64,000 nt of DNA, taken from IMG/VR virus record IMGVR_UViG_3300033142_000925, positions 16,784 to 80,783 of that record. One strand, written 5' to 3'. Source of the stretch: a virus. The notes under the pieces are model-generated. The model was given only the letters and a program-made list of their open reading frames with translations. It was not told the DNA's origin and ran no database searches. Position numbers and translations under genes: made by a program. Shown one piece after another: positions 8,369-16,974 of the stretch (its first letter is position 1; every line of letters begins with the position of its first letter).

Positions 8369-8397
8369 ATAGTACCACATTGACAAGTCTGTGTCAA
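8369..8397 (-). promoter_or_regulatory. consensus sigma-70 promoter with inverted repeat over the -35
   Basis: On the minus strand TTGACA (8392-8397) is followed after exactly 17 bases by TACTAT (8369-8374), and the sigma-like gene starts at 8336. The -35 hexamer is one arm of a perfect 6-bp inverted repeat, TTGACA/TGTCAA with a six-base spacer (8380-8397), so a dimeric repressor could occlude the polymerase. This is the best promoter in the window and follows directly after the terminator of the lysis operon. It is inferred to drive the replication operon. Confidence 0.8.
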
Positions 8398-8423
8398 GTC
8401 GTGTTTTTTCGTGTTCTTCGGGA

Positions 8424-8455
8424 GATAAAAGAGGTGACTCCATTACAGAGCCACC
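8424..8455 (-). terminator. Rho-independent terminator of the tail/lysis transcript
   Basis: On the minus strand an 8-bp stem GGTGGCTC/GAGTCACC (one G-T pair, seven-base loop) is followed by TCTTTTAT. A second small stem with a UUCG loop lies just upstream around the lysis gene stop (about 8480-8494). It separates the lysis genes from the replication promoter. Confidence 0.75.
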
Positions 8456-8489
8456 CCAAAGAGAAGAGAGACCACCCCGAAGGGCGATG

Positions 8490-9005
8490 TTATCTTGTAC
8501 CAAAGTAGATACCGACACCGATCAACACAGTCTCCACGATAACTACTACAAACAGAGTATCCCGCTGAGACTTCAGCTTGCCCTGTTTGATTTCATATTC
8601 CGTCACGAGATCAATTATTGCCTGCTCGTGAACGCCTTCATTCGCCTTCAGTTCCGCCAGTGTATCTGTCAAAGATATCCCCAAGTCGGTCAATTGTTCC
8701 TCCAAGCTCAGTATGTGAGATTCCAAGCTTGCTTGTCTCACTAAGGCCCTCGCTAATACTCTGTTCAAGTCGTCTATTTTCTGCTGCGAGGTCACCTGAG
8801 ATTCCGAGGCTTCTATCAAGGTCCGCTCTAAGTTCTTGATTATCCCGCTTTGTGTCTGCCACTGTTGTTTCAAGGTCTGATACTCGGACATTAGCGTCTT
8901 CCAGTCCTCGTTTGTAACTGTCACGCTCTGCGCGAAGGCTATCGGCAAGTTCATTAGCAGCAGTGAGATCAGGATCAGGCCGGAGACGAACCGCAATCGA
9001 GTCAT
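8490..9005 (-). CDS. exported coiled-coil protein with C-terminal membrane anchor, spanin-like
   Basis: A 171-residue protein: N-terminal signal peptide (hydrophobic about 8-25, likely cut after AFA), a periplasmic heptad-rich coiled coil (about 30-145), and a C-terminal membrane segment LFVVVIVETVLIGVGIYFG ending in two residues. The start ATG at 9005 overlaps the holin stop as ATGA, so it should be translated by reinitiation. For 368 bases it shares DNA with another membrane/coiled-coil gene in a different frame (8638-9069). Spanins link inner and outer membranes in the last step of lysis of Gram-negative hosts. This one lacks the lipobox cysteine expected of an o-spanin or u-spanin, so the role is inferred from topology and position only. 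Confidence 0.55.
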   Translation of the reverse strand: MTRLRFVSGLILISLLLMNLPIAFAQSVTVTNEDWKTLMSEYQTLKQQWQTQSGIIKNLERTLIEASESQVTSQQKIDDLNRVLARALVRQASLESHILSLEEQLTDLGISLTDTLAELKANEGVHEQAIIDLVTEYEIKQGKLKSQRDTLFVVVIVETVLIGVGIYFGTR

Positions 9006-9069
9006 AGACCGCCACCATCAGCAGAATTATTACCAGCGCTGCTATCGCCTTCCACATCCACGGTTTCAT
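8638..9069 (-). CDS. Rz-like i-spanin candidate (N-terminal anchor plus coiled coil)
   Basis: A 143-residue protein with an N-terminal membrane anchor (residues about 7-25, ALVIILLMVAVYDSIAV) and a long charged coiled coil (about 35-130), the classic inner-membrane spanin layout. Its ATG at 9069 has a strong AGGAGG six bases ahead, yet lies inside the last 23 codons of the holin gene. Its last 368 bases coincide with the first part of the neighbouring exported coiled-coil gene in another frame. Nested spanin genes are known (lambda Rz/Rz1), which makes real double coding plausible. If only one frame is used, the ribosome site favours this one. Confidence 0.6.
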   Translation of the reverse strand: MKPWMWKAIAALVIILLMVAVYDSIAVRLRPDPDLTAANELADSLRAERDSYKRGLEDANVRVSDLETTVADTKRDNQELRADLDRSLGISGDLAAENRRLEQSISEGLSETSKLGISHTELGGTIDRLGDIFDRYTGGTEGE

Positions 9070-9400
9070 TCTTACCTCCTGTTACTGTTCGTGCTTGCAT
9101 ACCTGCCCCGATATTCTTCGAGGTTTCCCGGAGTCCATACCGGGCTGCGATTGCTATGAGAACTCCCGACAACGATGCGAGGACCGTGCCGAACTTCATG
9201 TTATCAATGAGTTGTGAGTAGAACATCACCGGCACTTCCATGAACCTGCCTTCCTCGTCAGTCATGGCCGCAAGTTCCTTCATATCGCCCATGGCTTGGA
9301 CTGTTAAAAAGCTCATCAATACCAGTACACCAATACAGATCAACGTGAATGTCAGTGCGATCCTGAACAACCGCCCTCCTGACTGTTTGAATAATGCCAT
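9002..9400 (-). CDS. holin-like two-helix membrane protein
   Basis: A 132-residue protein with two predicted membrane helices: residues about 11-37 (ending VLVLMSFLTVQAM) and about 66-88 (FGTVLASLSGVLIAIAARYG). A hydrophilic Gly/Asn/Ser-rich tail (about 100-132) is exactly the part overlapped by the downstream spanin-like gene. Small size, two helices, charged tail and spanin-like neighbours suggest a holin that permeabilises the inner membrane at lysis. No endolysin gene is recognisable next to it. Its stop overlaps the next ATG as ATGA. The start is ATG 9400, 14 bases after the tail fibre stop. Confidence 0.6.
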   Translation of the reverse strand: MALFKQSGGRLFRIALTFTLICIGVLVLMSFLTVQAMGDMKELAAMTDEEGRFMEVPVMFYSQLIDNMKFGTVLASLSGVLIAIAARYGLRETSKNIGAGMQARTVTGGKNETVDVEGDSSAGNNSADGGGL

Positions 9401-9414
9401 CTTATCCCCCTACT

Positions 9415-11997
9415 TTACCATCTTGATTTGTCTAATATCAACATTGTGGTTGTTGACAAAGCCAACCCTACCGGCTCATTCACAATACTCTCAAGAGTGT
9501 AATCCTCAAATGCTTTGAACTGAGAATACCAACCCTCCTCTACATTATATCCATAAACAGTTCCAGAGACTAAACTCGACAACCCGGTCAAAATACCTCC
9601 GGGTACAACTACTTCACAAGTTGCCCCGTCCGCCGCTGCTGTTTGGGCAAAACCAACACATCGTTTAATACCCTCACCAACAACACGAATCAACGAAAGA
9701 AATGAAGGATCAGCATCGTTATCTATAGCAAGTACCTGTCTATCCGAATAAGCTATTTCTCCGGCAGTACCCATGGGAAAAGGTGTTCCAAAAGTGACAA
9801 CGTAAGTACTTGTATCATATTCTATAAGCATCCCCTCAGTACTCGAACAGATCAGATACTTTGATTTAGTCAGCCTATGAAGCCTGCTTGCTTGACTGAA
9901 CGCTGACGGAGTATATATTGTACCCCCAGAAAGGGTCCCTCCTGATTCAGTTACAGTAACAAGCCTGAACCCAGCCGCACCAGTATCTCGCATAACCAAT
10001 AAAACATGCGTATCATCGATCATGGATGTGCCTGTGATCCATAACGCAGGAGACGCCCACGCCGCCGCATCTATCGTTGCGATAGAACCCAAAGAAGGAT
10101 TGACACCTGACGTATCTATTACAACCCCACGAATACCTGTTCCTGACTTGAACCAGAAACCATACGCCTTATCTTCAGAAACTATACAGTGTATTGGATA
10201 TCCCATAGATGAATCCCCAACCGTATCAGGAGTGTTTTTTGTGATAGTCATATCACTGATATCATAATGATTGGCCTTAAATGTTGCACCACTGACCCAA
10301 GTAACTAACACCTTATCCGCAGATAACAACGATGCTTTATTAAATGCTCCACCACTGGCTTCTTCAGTAACTGGTGTTCCTTCTGTAAGAGAATCAGTAC
10401 CATTTCTCTTAACAACTTTCCCTATGATTGTACCTGCACCTACAGTAGAAAGGTATGCCCGTTCATCGTCTAAAGCTACAATACCTGTACGATTTCCAGC
10501 AATGTCTCCGGTATTATACATAGGCCAGATACCAACTTCACCTTTAGCATCTAAATCAAGGATACCTACAAATTGGATTCCAGTTCCAATAGCAGTAAAC
10601 CAGATCGTATTGTTCGTTCCTTGAAAGAAGAAAGGGGTTGTAAACGTATCTGTACCACTATAGATATCCTGTGACAGTCTACGTCTTGTTATTTTTGTGA
10701 ACTCATCCATAGTACTACCGTCCCATGTTTTCACAGTACCATTGATAAGTCTCTCTATCATATCTCCAATTTCGACACTTTCACCGGCAGCTACTTCATA
10801 TTCGCCAACAGGTGCAAGTATTGAAAACCCCAGATGATATTCTTCAATAGCCCCGGCCTGAATCCCTGTACCATCCTCCACATCATCCAACCGCGTCCGT
10901 ATATCCCACCCCACTGGCAGAGTGTTATCAATACCGAAATCCGACCACTGTTCCAAAGTTTCCCATGTGAAAATGGGATCGTCCCCAAAGAAGATCCCCA
11001 AATCAGAGGCCCCTTCCACTATCTCCACTTCGGCAATCTTTATCCAGCCTGCGGTACGTGCCGGAGGTGCTGAGTATGCGCCTGCTTGAGTATCACTCAC
11101 AAGGGATGTCAAACCTGTTGCTGTCCCTCCAAACGACAAGATACCGGTCTTTGCAGCAAAGAAGGTGATCGTATCTGTACTTCTGGAAGTTGTAAACGGT
11201 TTATCAAAAGCGAACCCTGTAAAGGCAGCGTCTACCGCCGTTGCTATCACCGTACCTGAATCCAAACTGGTAACAGCAATCTCAGCATACAGGAGATTAT
11301 CACTCTCCACCAAGTCGAGAACACTCTGAGGAACCGGATTGCTACCATCGGTATTGAACCAGAGAAGAACCGATTGTCTGAATATGGTCCCTGCTGCATT
11401 CCGGGACATAATAAACAGCATGTACCTACCGTCATACATATTCGACGCCCCGGTCTCTGCCGGGAACTGAAGGTCTGATTCCTGTGTGAGTATCGCCGCC
11501 CCTTTCTTTATTGTGAACTCGAAGCCATATTCCAGCCCGGTATTCACAACCGCAGTACTGACCAGCCCTGTTACAGGGTCCTTAAAGTTTCTGGACAACG
11601 CGTTGTACCCTGCTTCTGTCGGTCTGATCTCAAGTGAATCCCTACGATCTCCGGTCTGCGCAGTCGCATCATCAAACGCTATAAGCGTGTCTACCGGTAC
11701 CGGAACTATAAATGGAGATTTAGCTTCCGATACAAATCCAAATGTGCCGTTCACCATATACGGACCTTGGTAATCTATGACAACCCCCGTCTTCAGACTC
11801 GCGGTAAAATCGGTTGTGTGAACAAGCTGTAATCCACGAAATACTTCAGCGTGGGTCTCCTGATCCGAGAGTGATGCAAGAAGATCAATCAAGTTCTGAT
11901 ACTGCTGCGTCCCTACCCGATTGATATCAGCATCTCTGAATATTTCGTTAGGGAACCATTGCTGGGTCTTAACCCCTCGTCCATCTCCGTATTTCAT
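9415..11997 (-). CDS. tail fibre / receptor-binding protein, paralogue of the next gene
   Basis: An 860-residue fibre. Residues 1-about 180 match the N-terminus of the 1397-residue fibre encoded immediately upstream (shared phrases QWFPNE, DPVTGLV, VEYGF/LEYGF), which is presumably the baseplate attachment domain. A linker near residues 370-400 (GTGIQAGAIEEYHLGF) has a counterpart in the other fibre (GQGIQDKAILERHLGF). The C-terminal part is a repetitive beta-rich region, probably a propeller, and the last about 60 residues again resemble the other fibre (GILTGLSSL versus GILEGLVGL). Role: host recognition at the tail tip. Transcribed with the baseplate genes and followed by the holin. Confidence 0.75.
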   Translation of the reverse strand: MKYGDGRGVKTQQWFPNEIFRDADINRVGTQQYQNLIDLLASLSDQETHAEVFRGLQLVHTTDFTASLKTGVVIDYQGPYMVNGTFGFVSEAKSPFIVPVPVDTLIAFDDATAQTGDRRDSLEIRPTEAGYNALSRNFKDPVTGLVSTAVVNTGLEYGFEFTIKKGAAILTQESDLQFPAETGASNMYDGRYMLFIMSRNAAGTIFRQSVLLWFNTDGSNPVPQSVLDLVESDNLLYAEIAVTSLDSGTVIATAVDAAFTGFAFDKPFTTSRSTDTITFFAAKTGILSFGGTATGLTSLVSDTQAGAYSAPPARTAGWIKIAEVEIVEGASDLGIFFGDDPIFTWETLEQWSDFGIDNTLPVGWDIRTRLDDVEDGTGIQAGAIEEYHLGFSILAPVGEYEVAAGESVEIGDMIERLINGTVKTWDGSTMDEFTKITRRRLSQDIYSGTDTFTTPFFFQGTNNTIWFTAIGTGIQFVGILDLDAKGEVGIWPMYNTGDIAGNRTGIVALDDERAYLSTVGAGTIIGKVVKRNGTDSLTEGTPVTEEASGGAFNKASLLSADKVLVTWVSGATFKANHYDISDMTITKNTPDTVGDSSMGYPIHCIVSEDKAYGFWFKSGTGIRGVVIDTSGVNPSLGSIATIDAAAWASPALWITGTSMIDDTHVLLVMRDTGAAGFRLVTVTESGGTLSGGTIYTPSAFSQASRLHRLTKSKYLICSSTEGMLIEYDTSTYVVTFGTPFPMGTAGEIAYSDRQVLAIDNDADPSFLSLIRVVGEGIKRCVGFAQTAAADGATCEVVVPGGILTGLSSLVSGTVYGYNVEEGWYSQFKAFEDYTLESIVNEPVGLALSTTTMLILDKSRW

Positions 11998-12020
11998 CTA
12001 TCTCTCCTCAATACCTATAA

Positions 12021-15000
12021 CTATTTCACAACTAAAGCTGTAGTTGTTACTGCTTTCCCTACAGCTATACCCTTAAAGCTTTCAACTAAAGAAGCATCTG
12101 TAAAATCAGCTCTATACTCGTGCCCTATATTCAAACCAACCAATCCTTCAAGGATACCACCATGAACCACATCAACTGTATCCCCAGATCCGGCAGTCTC
12201 TTTAGCAAGACCTAAATATTTTGGTACTTCAAAAGTGCGGTAATGTACATCTGCTGATCCATCATTATATCTGTAGAAACCCAAACATATACCGGGAGCA
12301 ACCATAGCAAACTTTCCTTCTCCGACTATGGATGCTGCAAGTGCGCTTACGTCTATTTCATCAGTTAAAAATACAACTCCTGATGGGCTAATTTTAGCTA
12401 ACATAGCTCTCATCTGTAATACTGAACCAGACGATGATGTTTTACTTTGATATGTAAATACTACATATCCACCGCCCAGTACTATAAGTGACGCATCTGT
12501 TGAAGATGTACTGTAATAAATCCCAGAAAATGAAACATCACTGAATAGTACTTGTAATGTTTTAGGACTTGCAGTAGTTCCATCTAAAGCTTCATGTTTT
12601 AAAAGTGCAATTCGACATTGATAATCTTCTCTTGCAAATATAACTAAATACCCATCTCCCATATGTCGTAGTCTGACCTCATTAACTCCTGTCCAACCCG
12701 GTAGCACAAGAGTGTTTCGTGTCCATGGAGTAAACGAAGTCCCTGTAAAATAAACCATACCATAACCAACGGTTGAAGCAGTAGTATACGCAAAGGCAAA
12801 CCATTTATCATTTATTTCAATACAATCAATCTTTGTTGCTGTACCAGTAATAAGCGTTTGTTTTGAAGCTATTATAGATATAGATGAACCATTAAAATTA
12901 AACCCGACACATTTTACATCCGAATCAGTACCATCTTTGTAAACAACAACAAAATCATCATTTGTCATATTACAAACAGCGATACTATTTGTTCCATTTA
13001 CTTCAAAATTAAGTAGCGCACCTTCAATTGTTATAGTGCCGCCACCTGAATTATATTTGACAACAATAACTTCACCATCATTCGATCCACCTGTATCATT
13101 ATATGCAATTACAACATACTCATTACCTAAATAACAGGTATTATGATAATAAGCTGATTCTGTTTGTAATATTGTCTCAGAAGTTTTCCATACTATATCA
13201 CCATCAACCAGTTCTCCTACTCTGGCATAAAAATCAGTAACCCCTATATTACACCATGAAACCATAAAAAAGTTGGTTTCCATTGGTGTTACTACAAATT
13301 GCACCAGAGTCCCCGTATCATAGAGTTGTTCGGCTATCAGCATGTTTAGTTTACACTTTTTATATTCATCATTCTTTTCAAAATAACCTATGGGATCTCC
13401 TTTTGTTACAGCTTCACTAATTGTAACAGGGACAGACATTATTGACGGATCAAACCCTAAATGCCTTTCTAAAATAGCCTTATCCTGAATCCCCTGACCT
13501 GTTCGCATATCATCAGTGGCCTTTTGAATCGCCAAACTTATTGGAGTACCTGAAGCAATCGCTCTTGGAATAAACGCATCAGGTAAGGCTTCAAAAATCT
13601 TACTCTGCTTATTGAAATATATATCAGCTTCAAGATTAGTCGTAATGCTTTCGGTCAATAAACCACTATAAATATCAAAGAAGTTTAAGTCACCATTCAT
13701 ACCCAAATAATAAGGTAAATGGTATGCGTAGAAATCAAGATCCCCAGCAATAAAACGATTATTACCGTAAGCCACATACATATCATCGGCTCCGATAACC
13801 CCAGCATCGAACCAATCAATTCCATTGTAAGAATAAGAAACATGGAAAGCATCATCACCCGCCATGAACACACCATTTCCAAACGCAATTGATCTAACGG
13901 CTCCGGGTATTACAATTCCCCGAGATGTCCATGTTCCGGTTGGGTCTGTTGCTGTATATATTTCACCAGTAGACAGTCCAGCTACATAGATACCATTTCC
14001 ATAACTTAGGGATATAGCAGCCGCACCAGCAAACTTATCACCTTGATCAGTCCACGCTCCTGTCGGATCAGCAGTAGTATATATATGGCCAGTACTCTCA
14101 CCGACGATGTACAGACTTTCCGCATACAAAGAAGAGCTTCCAGTTAGAACATAACCCGCCCACGTTGCGTTTGCAGTCCAAGTCACCCCGGTCGGTGAGG
14201 TATACATGACATTGGAAGTTCCAGTCATAACAAAGTAACTGGGACTCGCCATTAAAGTATGCCAATAATTATGCACACTTCCTTGGTCAACCCAAGTAAA
14301 CCCGTCAGTAGAAGTAAACGCATTACTATCACCACAAACTACAAGAATTGTTCCATTATAAGCAAAATAACGACCTCGAAGTGTACCTCCTCCCAGAGTA
14401 TGCTCATCAGTCCAATTCACACCATCAATTGAAGCCCATATCGAAGTCGACGTTATCATTACAAAAGCACCCGCACCATATCCCGTTCTTTTTATAGGTG
14501 TTGCAGTTATAATTCCATTAGCAATCCAAGCCTCTGGATCTGAACCACCAAATCGTAGGAGATCCGTGAAATTACTATGCGTATCTGGCGTACCTGACCA
14601 CGCTGTGTCCTCATTAACTGATCCACTTTCTGACGGTATTACAATAAATGTAGAATCGTTTATTCCCCCAGATCCTAAATCTAATGAGGCTATAAACCTC
14701 AATGTCTGATTCAATACCGTGTACGTAGATCCATTATCAAACTGCTGACTGATTAACTCACGTATAGCTGTTCCATCATACCAACTGAGAATAAACTTAT
14801 CGGTTGCAAAATCGTATTTCAATATTAAATGTGTAGATCCCACATCCCAACCAGCAATAAACTGATCTACAATGGTATCATACTGAAATCTGGGATAATA
14901 CTCAGTATCAATAGTAAACTCATCTAAAAAAAGATGATCGGCACTCACCGCTTCCGGTCCGTGTATACCATTCACAAACGGATAATAAGCCCAACCGGGA

Positions 15001-16214
15001 GTGATCTGTATATCCTGCCAGTAAGTGTATACCGCATCTGTTCCAACCCAATTTGCAAAAACATACGCATGAATGGTATTGCCAATATAAGCTCCAATAT
15101 CAACTCTGATCTCTAAATCAAGAGTATCATCATCCAACCATGTATATTTAAACTCAGTTGTAAAATAATCCGTCACCGTATGTGCAACCCAATCAACAAT
15201 AACACCAAACTTATGTGACTGGTCACTATTGAATATCTGCAATTGTGTATTCGGTGAAGTTCCTCTTTTAGCTCTACCTCTTACTGTATAAAACTGAACA
15301 TCTGATACAATATCTTCTGATATTACGCCTCTATATGAAAATCCACTTATCGCTACCTTATTCCAGACCTCACCATTGAGAGTTTCTTGAGTTACAACCA
15401 CACCGTCGGTGACTGCATCCCAGTTAGCAGTGGTCAAGTCTGTAGGATCGGTGACAATATTCGTATATCTACCACCAATAAAATGAGGTATAATCACACT
15501 ACCCAATCCCGGTCGTTTTACGTTATCAACATCCACTCCCAGACTCGGATCAAAAAATACGAGGCTTCCTGAATCCACATCCCACGAATCAGAATCCCGA
15601 ACATCCTTAATATTAGCCTGAGTGATCGCAGTCGCGCTCTGAGCCACATACACTTCAGCTACCTTGATCCATCCAGCCGTCGACGCGGGAGCTACAGGTG
15701 TCGCTGATGGAGTTCCTGCGAGTACTTGAAAATCAAATCCGTACTCCACCTTTGTGTCGGTCGGAGCCGTTGTAACAAGACCCGTTACCGGGTCCTTGTA
15801 CGCTCTGGATAAACTGTCATATTCGGTTCGGTTAGGTCGTACTTCTACAATATCAATACGATCATTGGAGCCATCACCCGTCGTCACTGCGATATTGGTA
15901 TCCACTGGAACATTGACAACAAACACATCGCCCGGAGATCCAACAAAAGCCCATACCCCATCCTGCATATAATACCCAGACACGGACAGGCATATCCCCA
16001 TTCCCAATGACATAGTTAAGAGGGTGCTATGCGTCAGCCGCAAGCCATTCACCGCGATATTGGGCGATGCATCTTTTAGACTCAAAGTGTTCATCAAGGA
16101 CACTATCAGATTCGTATATTCCTTCTCGTTCAGGAAGTTTACATCACCGTCTACTAACTGTTCATTGGGAAACCACTGAGGTGCCCTGATTCCTTTACCT
16201 TCTGGAAATTGCAT
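12021..16214 (-). CDS. large tail fibre with propeller-like domains
   Basis: A 1397-residue fibre. Residues 1-about 215 are the attachment domain shared with the 860-residue fibre downstream. Residues about 240-560 look like one or two beta-sandwich (concanavalin/laminin-G-like) domains. Residues about 590-850 carry repeated blades with phrases such as TSTDGFTWVDQG, YTSPTGVTWTAN, YTTADPTGAWTDQG and YTATDPTGTWTSRG, like BNR/sialidase-type propeller repeats. The homologous linker GQGIQDKAILERHLGF follows, then a second propeller-like region and a shared C-terminal module. The DNA is visibly more A+T-rich than the flanking baseplate genes, consistent with exchange of receptor-binding modules. 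Sugar binding is inferred; no catalytic residues are claimed. Confidence 0.78.
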   Translation of the reverse strand: MQFPEGKGIRAPQWFPNEQLVDGDVNFLNEKEYTNLIVSLMNTLSLKDASPNIAVNGLRLTHSTLLTMSLGMGICLSVSGYYMQDGVWAFVGSPGDVFVVNVPVDTNIAVTTGDGSNDRIDIVEVRPNRTEYDSLSRAYKDPVTGLVTTAPTDTKVEYGFDFQVLAGTPSATPVAPASTAGWIKVAEVYVAQSATAITQANIKDVRDSDSWDVDSGSLVFFDPSLGVDVDNVKRPGLGSVIIPHFIGGRYTNIVTDPTDLTTANWDAVTDGVVVTQETLNGEVWNKVAISGFSYRGVISEDIVSDVQFYTVRGRAKRGTSPNTQLQIFNSDQSHKFGVIVDWVAHTVTDYFTTEFKYTWLDDDTLDLEIRVDIGAYIGNTIHAYVFANWVGTDAVYTYWQDIQITPGWAYYPFVNGIHGPEAVSADHLFLDEFTIDTEYYPRFQYDTIVDQFIAGWDVGSTHLILKYDFATDKFILSWYDGTAIRELISQQFDNGSTYTVLNQTLRFIASLDLGSGGINDSTFIVIPSESGSVNEDTAWSGTPDTHSNFTDLLRFGGSDPEAWIANGIITATPIKRTGYGAGAFVMITSTSIWASIDGVNWTDEHTLGGGTLRGRYFAYNGTILVVCGDSNAFTSTDGFTWVDQGSVHNYWHTLMASPSYFVMTGTSNVMYTSPTGVTWTANATWAGYVLTGSSSLYAESLYIVGESTGHIYTTADPTGAWTDQGDKFAGAAAISLSYGNGIYVAGLSTGEIYTATDPTGTWTSRGIVIPGAVRSIAFGNGVFMAGDDAFHVSYSYNGIDWFDAGVIGADDMYVAYGNNRFIAGDLDFYAYHLPYYLGMNGDLNFFDIYSGLLTESITTNLEADIYFNKQSKIFEALPDAFIPRAIASGTPISLAIQKATDDMRTGQGIQDKAILERHLGFDPSIMSVPVTISEAVTKGDPIGYFEKNDEYKKCKLNMLIAEQLYDTGTLVQFVVTPMETNFFMVSWCNIGVTDFYARVGELVDGDIVWKTSETILQTESAYYHNTCYLGNEYVVIAYNDTGGSNDGEVIVVKYNSGGGTITIEGALLNFEVNGTNSIAVCNMTNDDFVVVYKDGTDSDVKCVGFNFNGSSISIIASKQTLITGTATKIDCIEINDKWFAFAYTTASTVGYGMVYFTGTSFTPWTRNTLVLPGWTGVNEVRLRHMGDGYLVIFAREDYQCRIALLKHEALDGTTASPKTLQVLFSDVSFSGIYYSTSSTDASLIVLGGGYVVFTYQSKTSSSGSVLQMRAMLAKISPSGVVFLTDEIDVSALAASIVGEGKFAMVAPGICLGFYRYNDGSADVHYRTFEVPKYLGLAKETAGSGDTVDVVHGGILEGLVGLNIGHEYRADFTDASLVESFKGIAVGKAVTTTALVVK

Positions 16215-16225
16215 ATTATCCTCTC

Positions 16226-16972
16226 CTATACCACAGTCGCGTCTGAAGTCTTCGTCATCTGTACTGTCCCCCGAACGACTGCATCAATGGTTTTATAGAA
16301 CTGAACGGTCCCGATAAACGCATCAATAGTCTTTGTAAACCTAAACTGTTTGATAAATACAAGGTCGAAATCAACTCCCGCTGCTCGTATTCTATCTATA
16401 AGTTCACCGACATAAGAAATAACAGCACCAACACCGTCACCCCCCACAAAGTTCTGATTAACGTATGCTTGATTTGTATTGTTCAGAAATATCGATTCGG
16501 TGAAATCCTGCGCACCCTCGATCCTAACCTGAAAATACAGATTCTTAGAGTCAAACTGCTCAACAACCTGAATGGTAGTCGTATCCACAATGAAGTACGT
16601 AAGCGCATCGATAATCGCCCACCGAGTAGTCCTGCGTGGGTTACTCTGCTGGATCGCAATCGCACGGTACCTCTTCCTGAACGTTTCATCCGGCTCCGCT
16701 CTGTTACGTCGAGGGAGATTCAAAAAAGCGCTCACAAGGATATCCAGATTCTCATCTTCAGCTATATCTAAATCAAACGACTGAACAAAATAATTTGATA
16801 CCGTCCGCAAGTACTCCAACTCGTTACATAATGCCCCACAATTGAAGTCTGAAGACTCCTCAATGACCGGTTCCGGTGTGAAATCTTCAGATCCTATGAT
16901 GGCAACATACGTTTCCCCGGTCTTATTCACCGCGTCGGATACTGCTTTGTTGAAAGTACTTATAATTCCCAT
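16226..16972 (-). CDS. baseplate protein (gpI-like position) with C-terminal short repeats
   Basis: A 248-residue protein encoded between baseplate J and the fibres, the usual place of P2 gpI-like tail-tip proteins. The N-terminal half is helical (ELEYLRTVSNYFVQSF, then NLPRRNRAEPDETFRKRYRAIA, typical of baseplate wedge proteins that count several conserved Arg/Tyr). The C-terminal about 45 residues consist of three related units (FTKTIDAFIGTVQ, FYKTIDAVVRGTVQ, MTKTSDATVV), which may bind the fibres. Function as fibre-attachment part of the baseplate is inferred from order. Confidence 0.6.
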   Translation of the reverse strand: MGIISTFNKAVSDAVNKTGETYVAIIGSEDFTPEPVIEESSDFNCGALCNELEYLRTVSNYFVQSFDLDIAEDENLDILVSAFLNLPRRNRAEPDETFRKRYRAIAIQQSNPRRTTRWAIIDALTYFIVDTTTIQVVEQFDSKNLYFQVRIEGAQDFTESIFLNNTNQAYVNQNFVGGDGVGAVISYVGELIDRIRAAGVDFDLVFIKQFRFTKTIDAFIGTVQFYKTIDAVVRGTVQMTKTSDATVV

Positions 16973-16974
16973 AA

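Noticed and set aside
8333-8518. 61-codon minus-strand frame over the promoter and terminator region
   Set aside because: It covers the consensus promoter, the inverted repeat and the terminator hairpin, has no ribosome site and no protein-like pattern.
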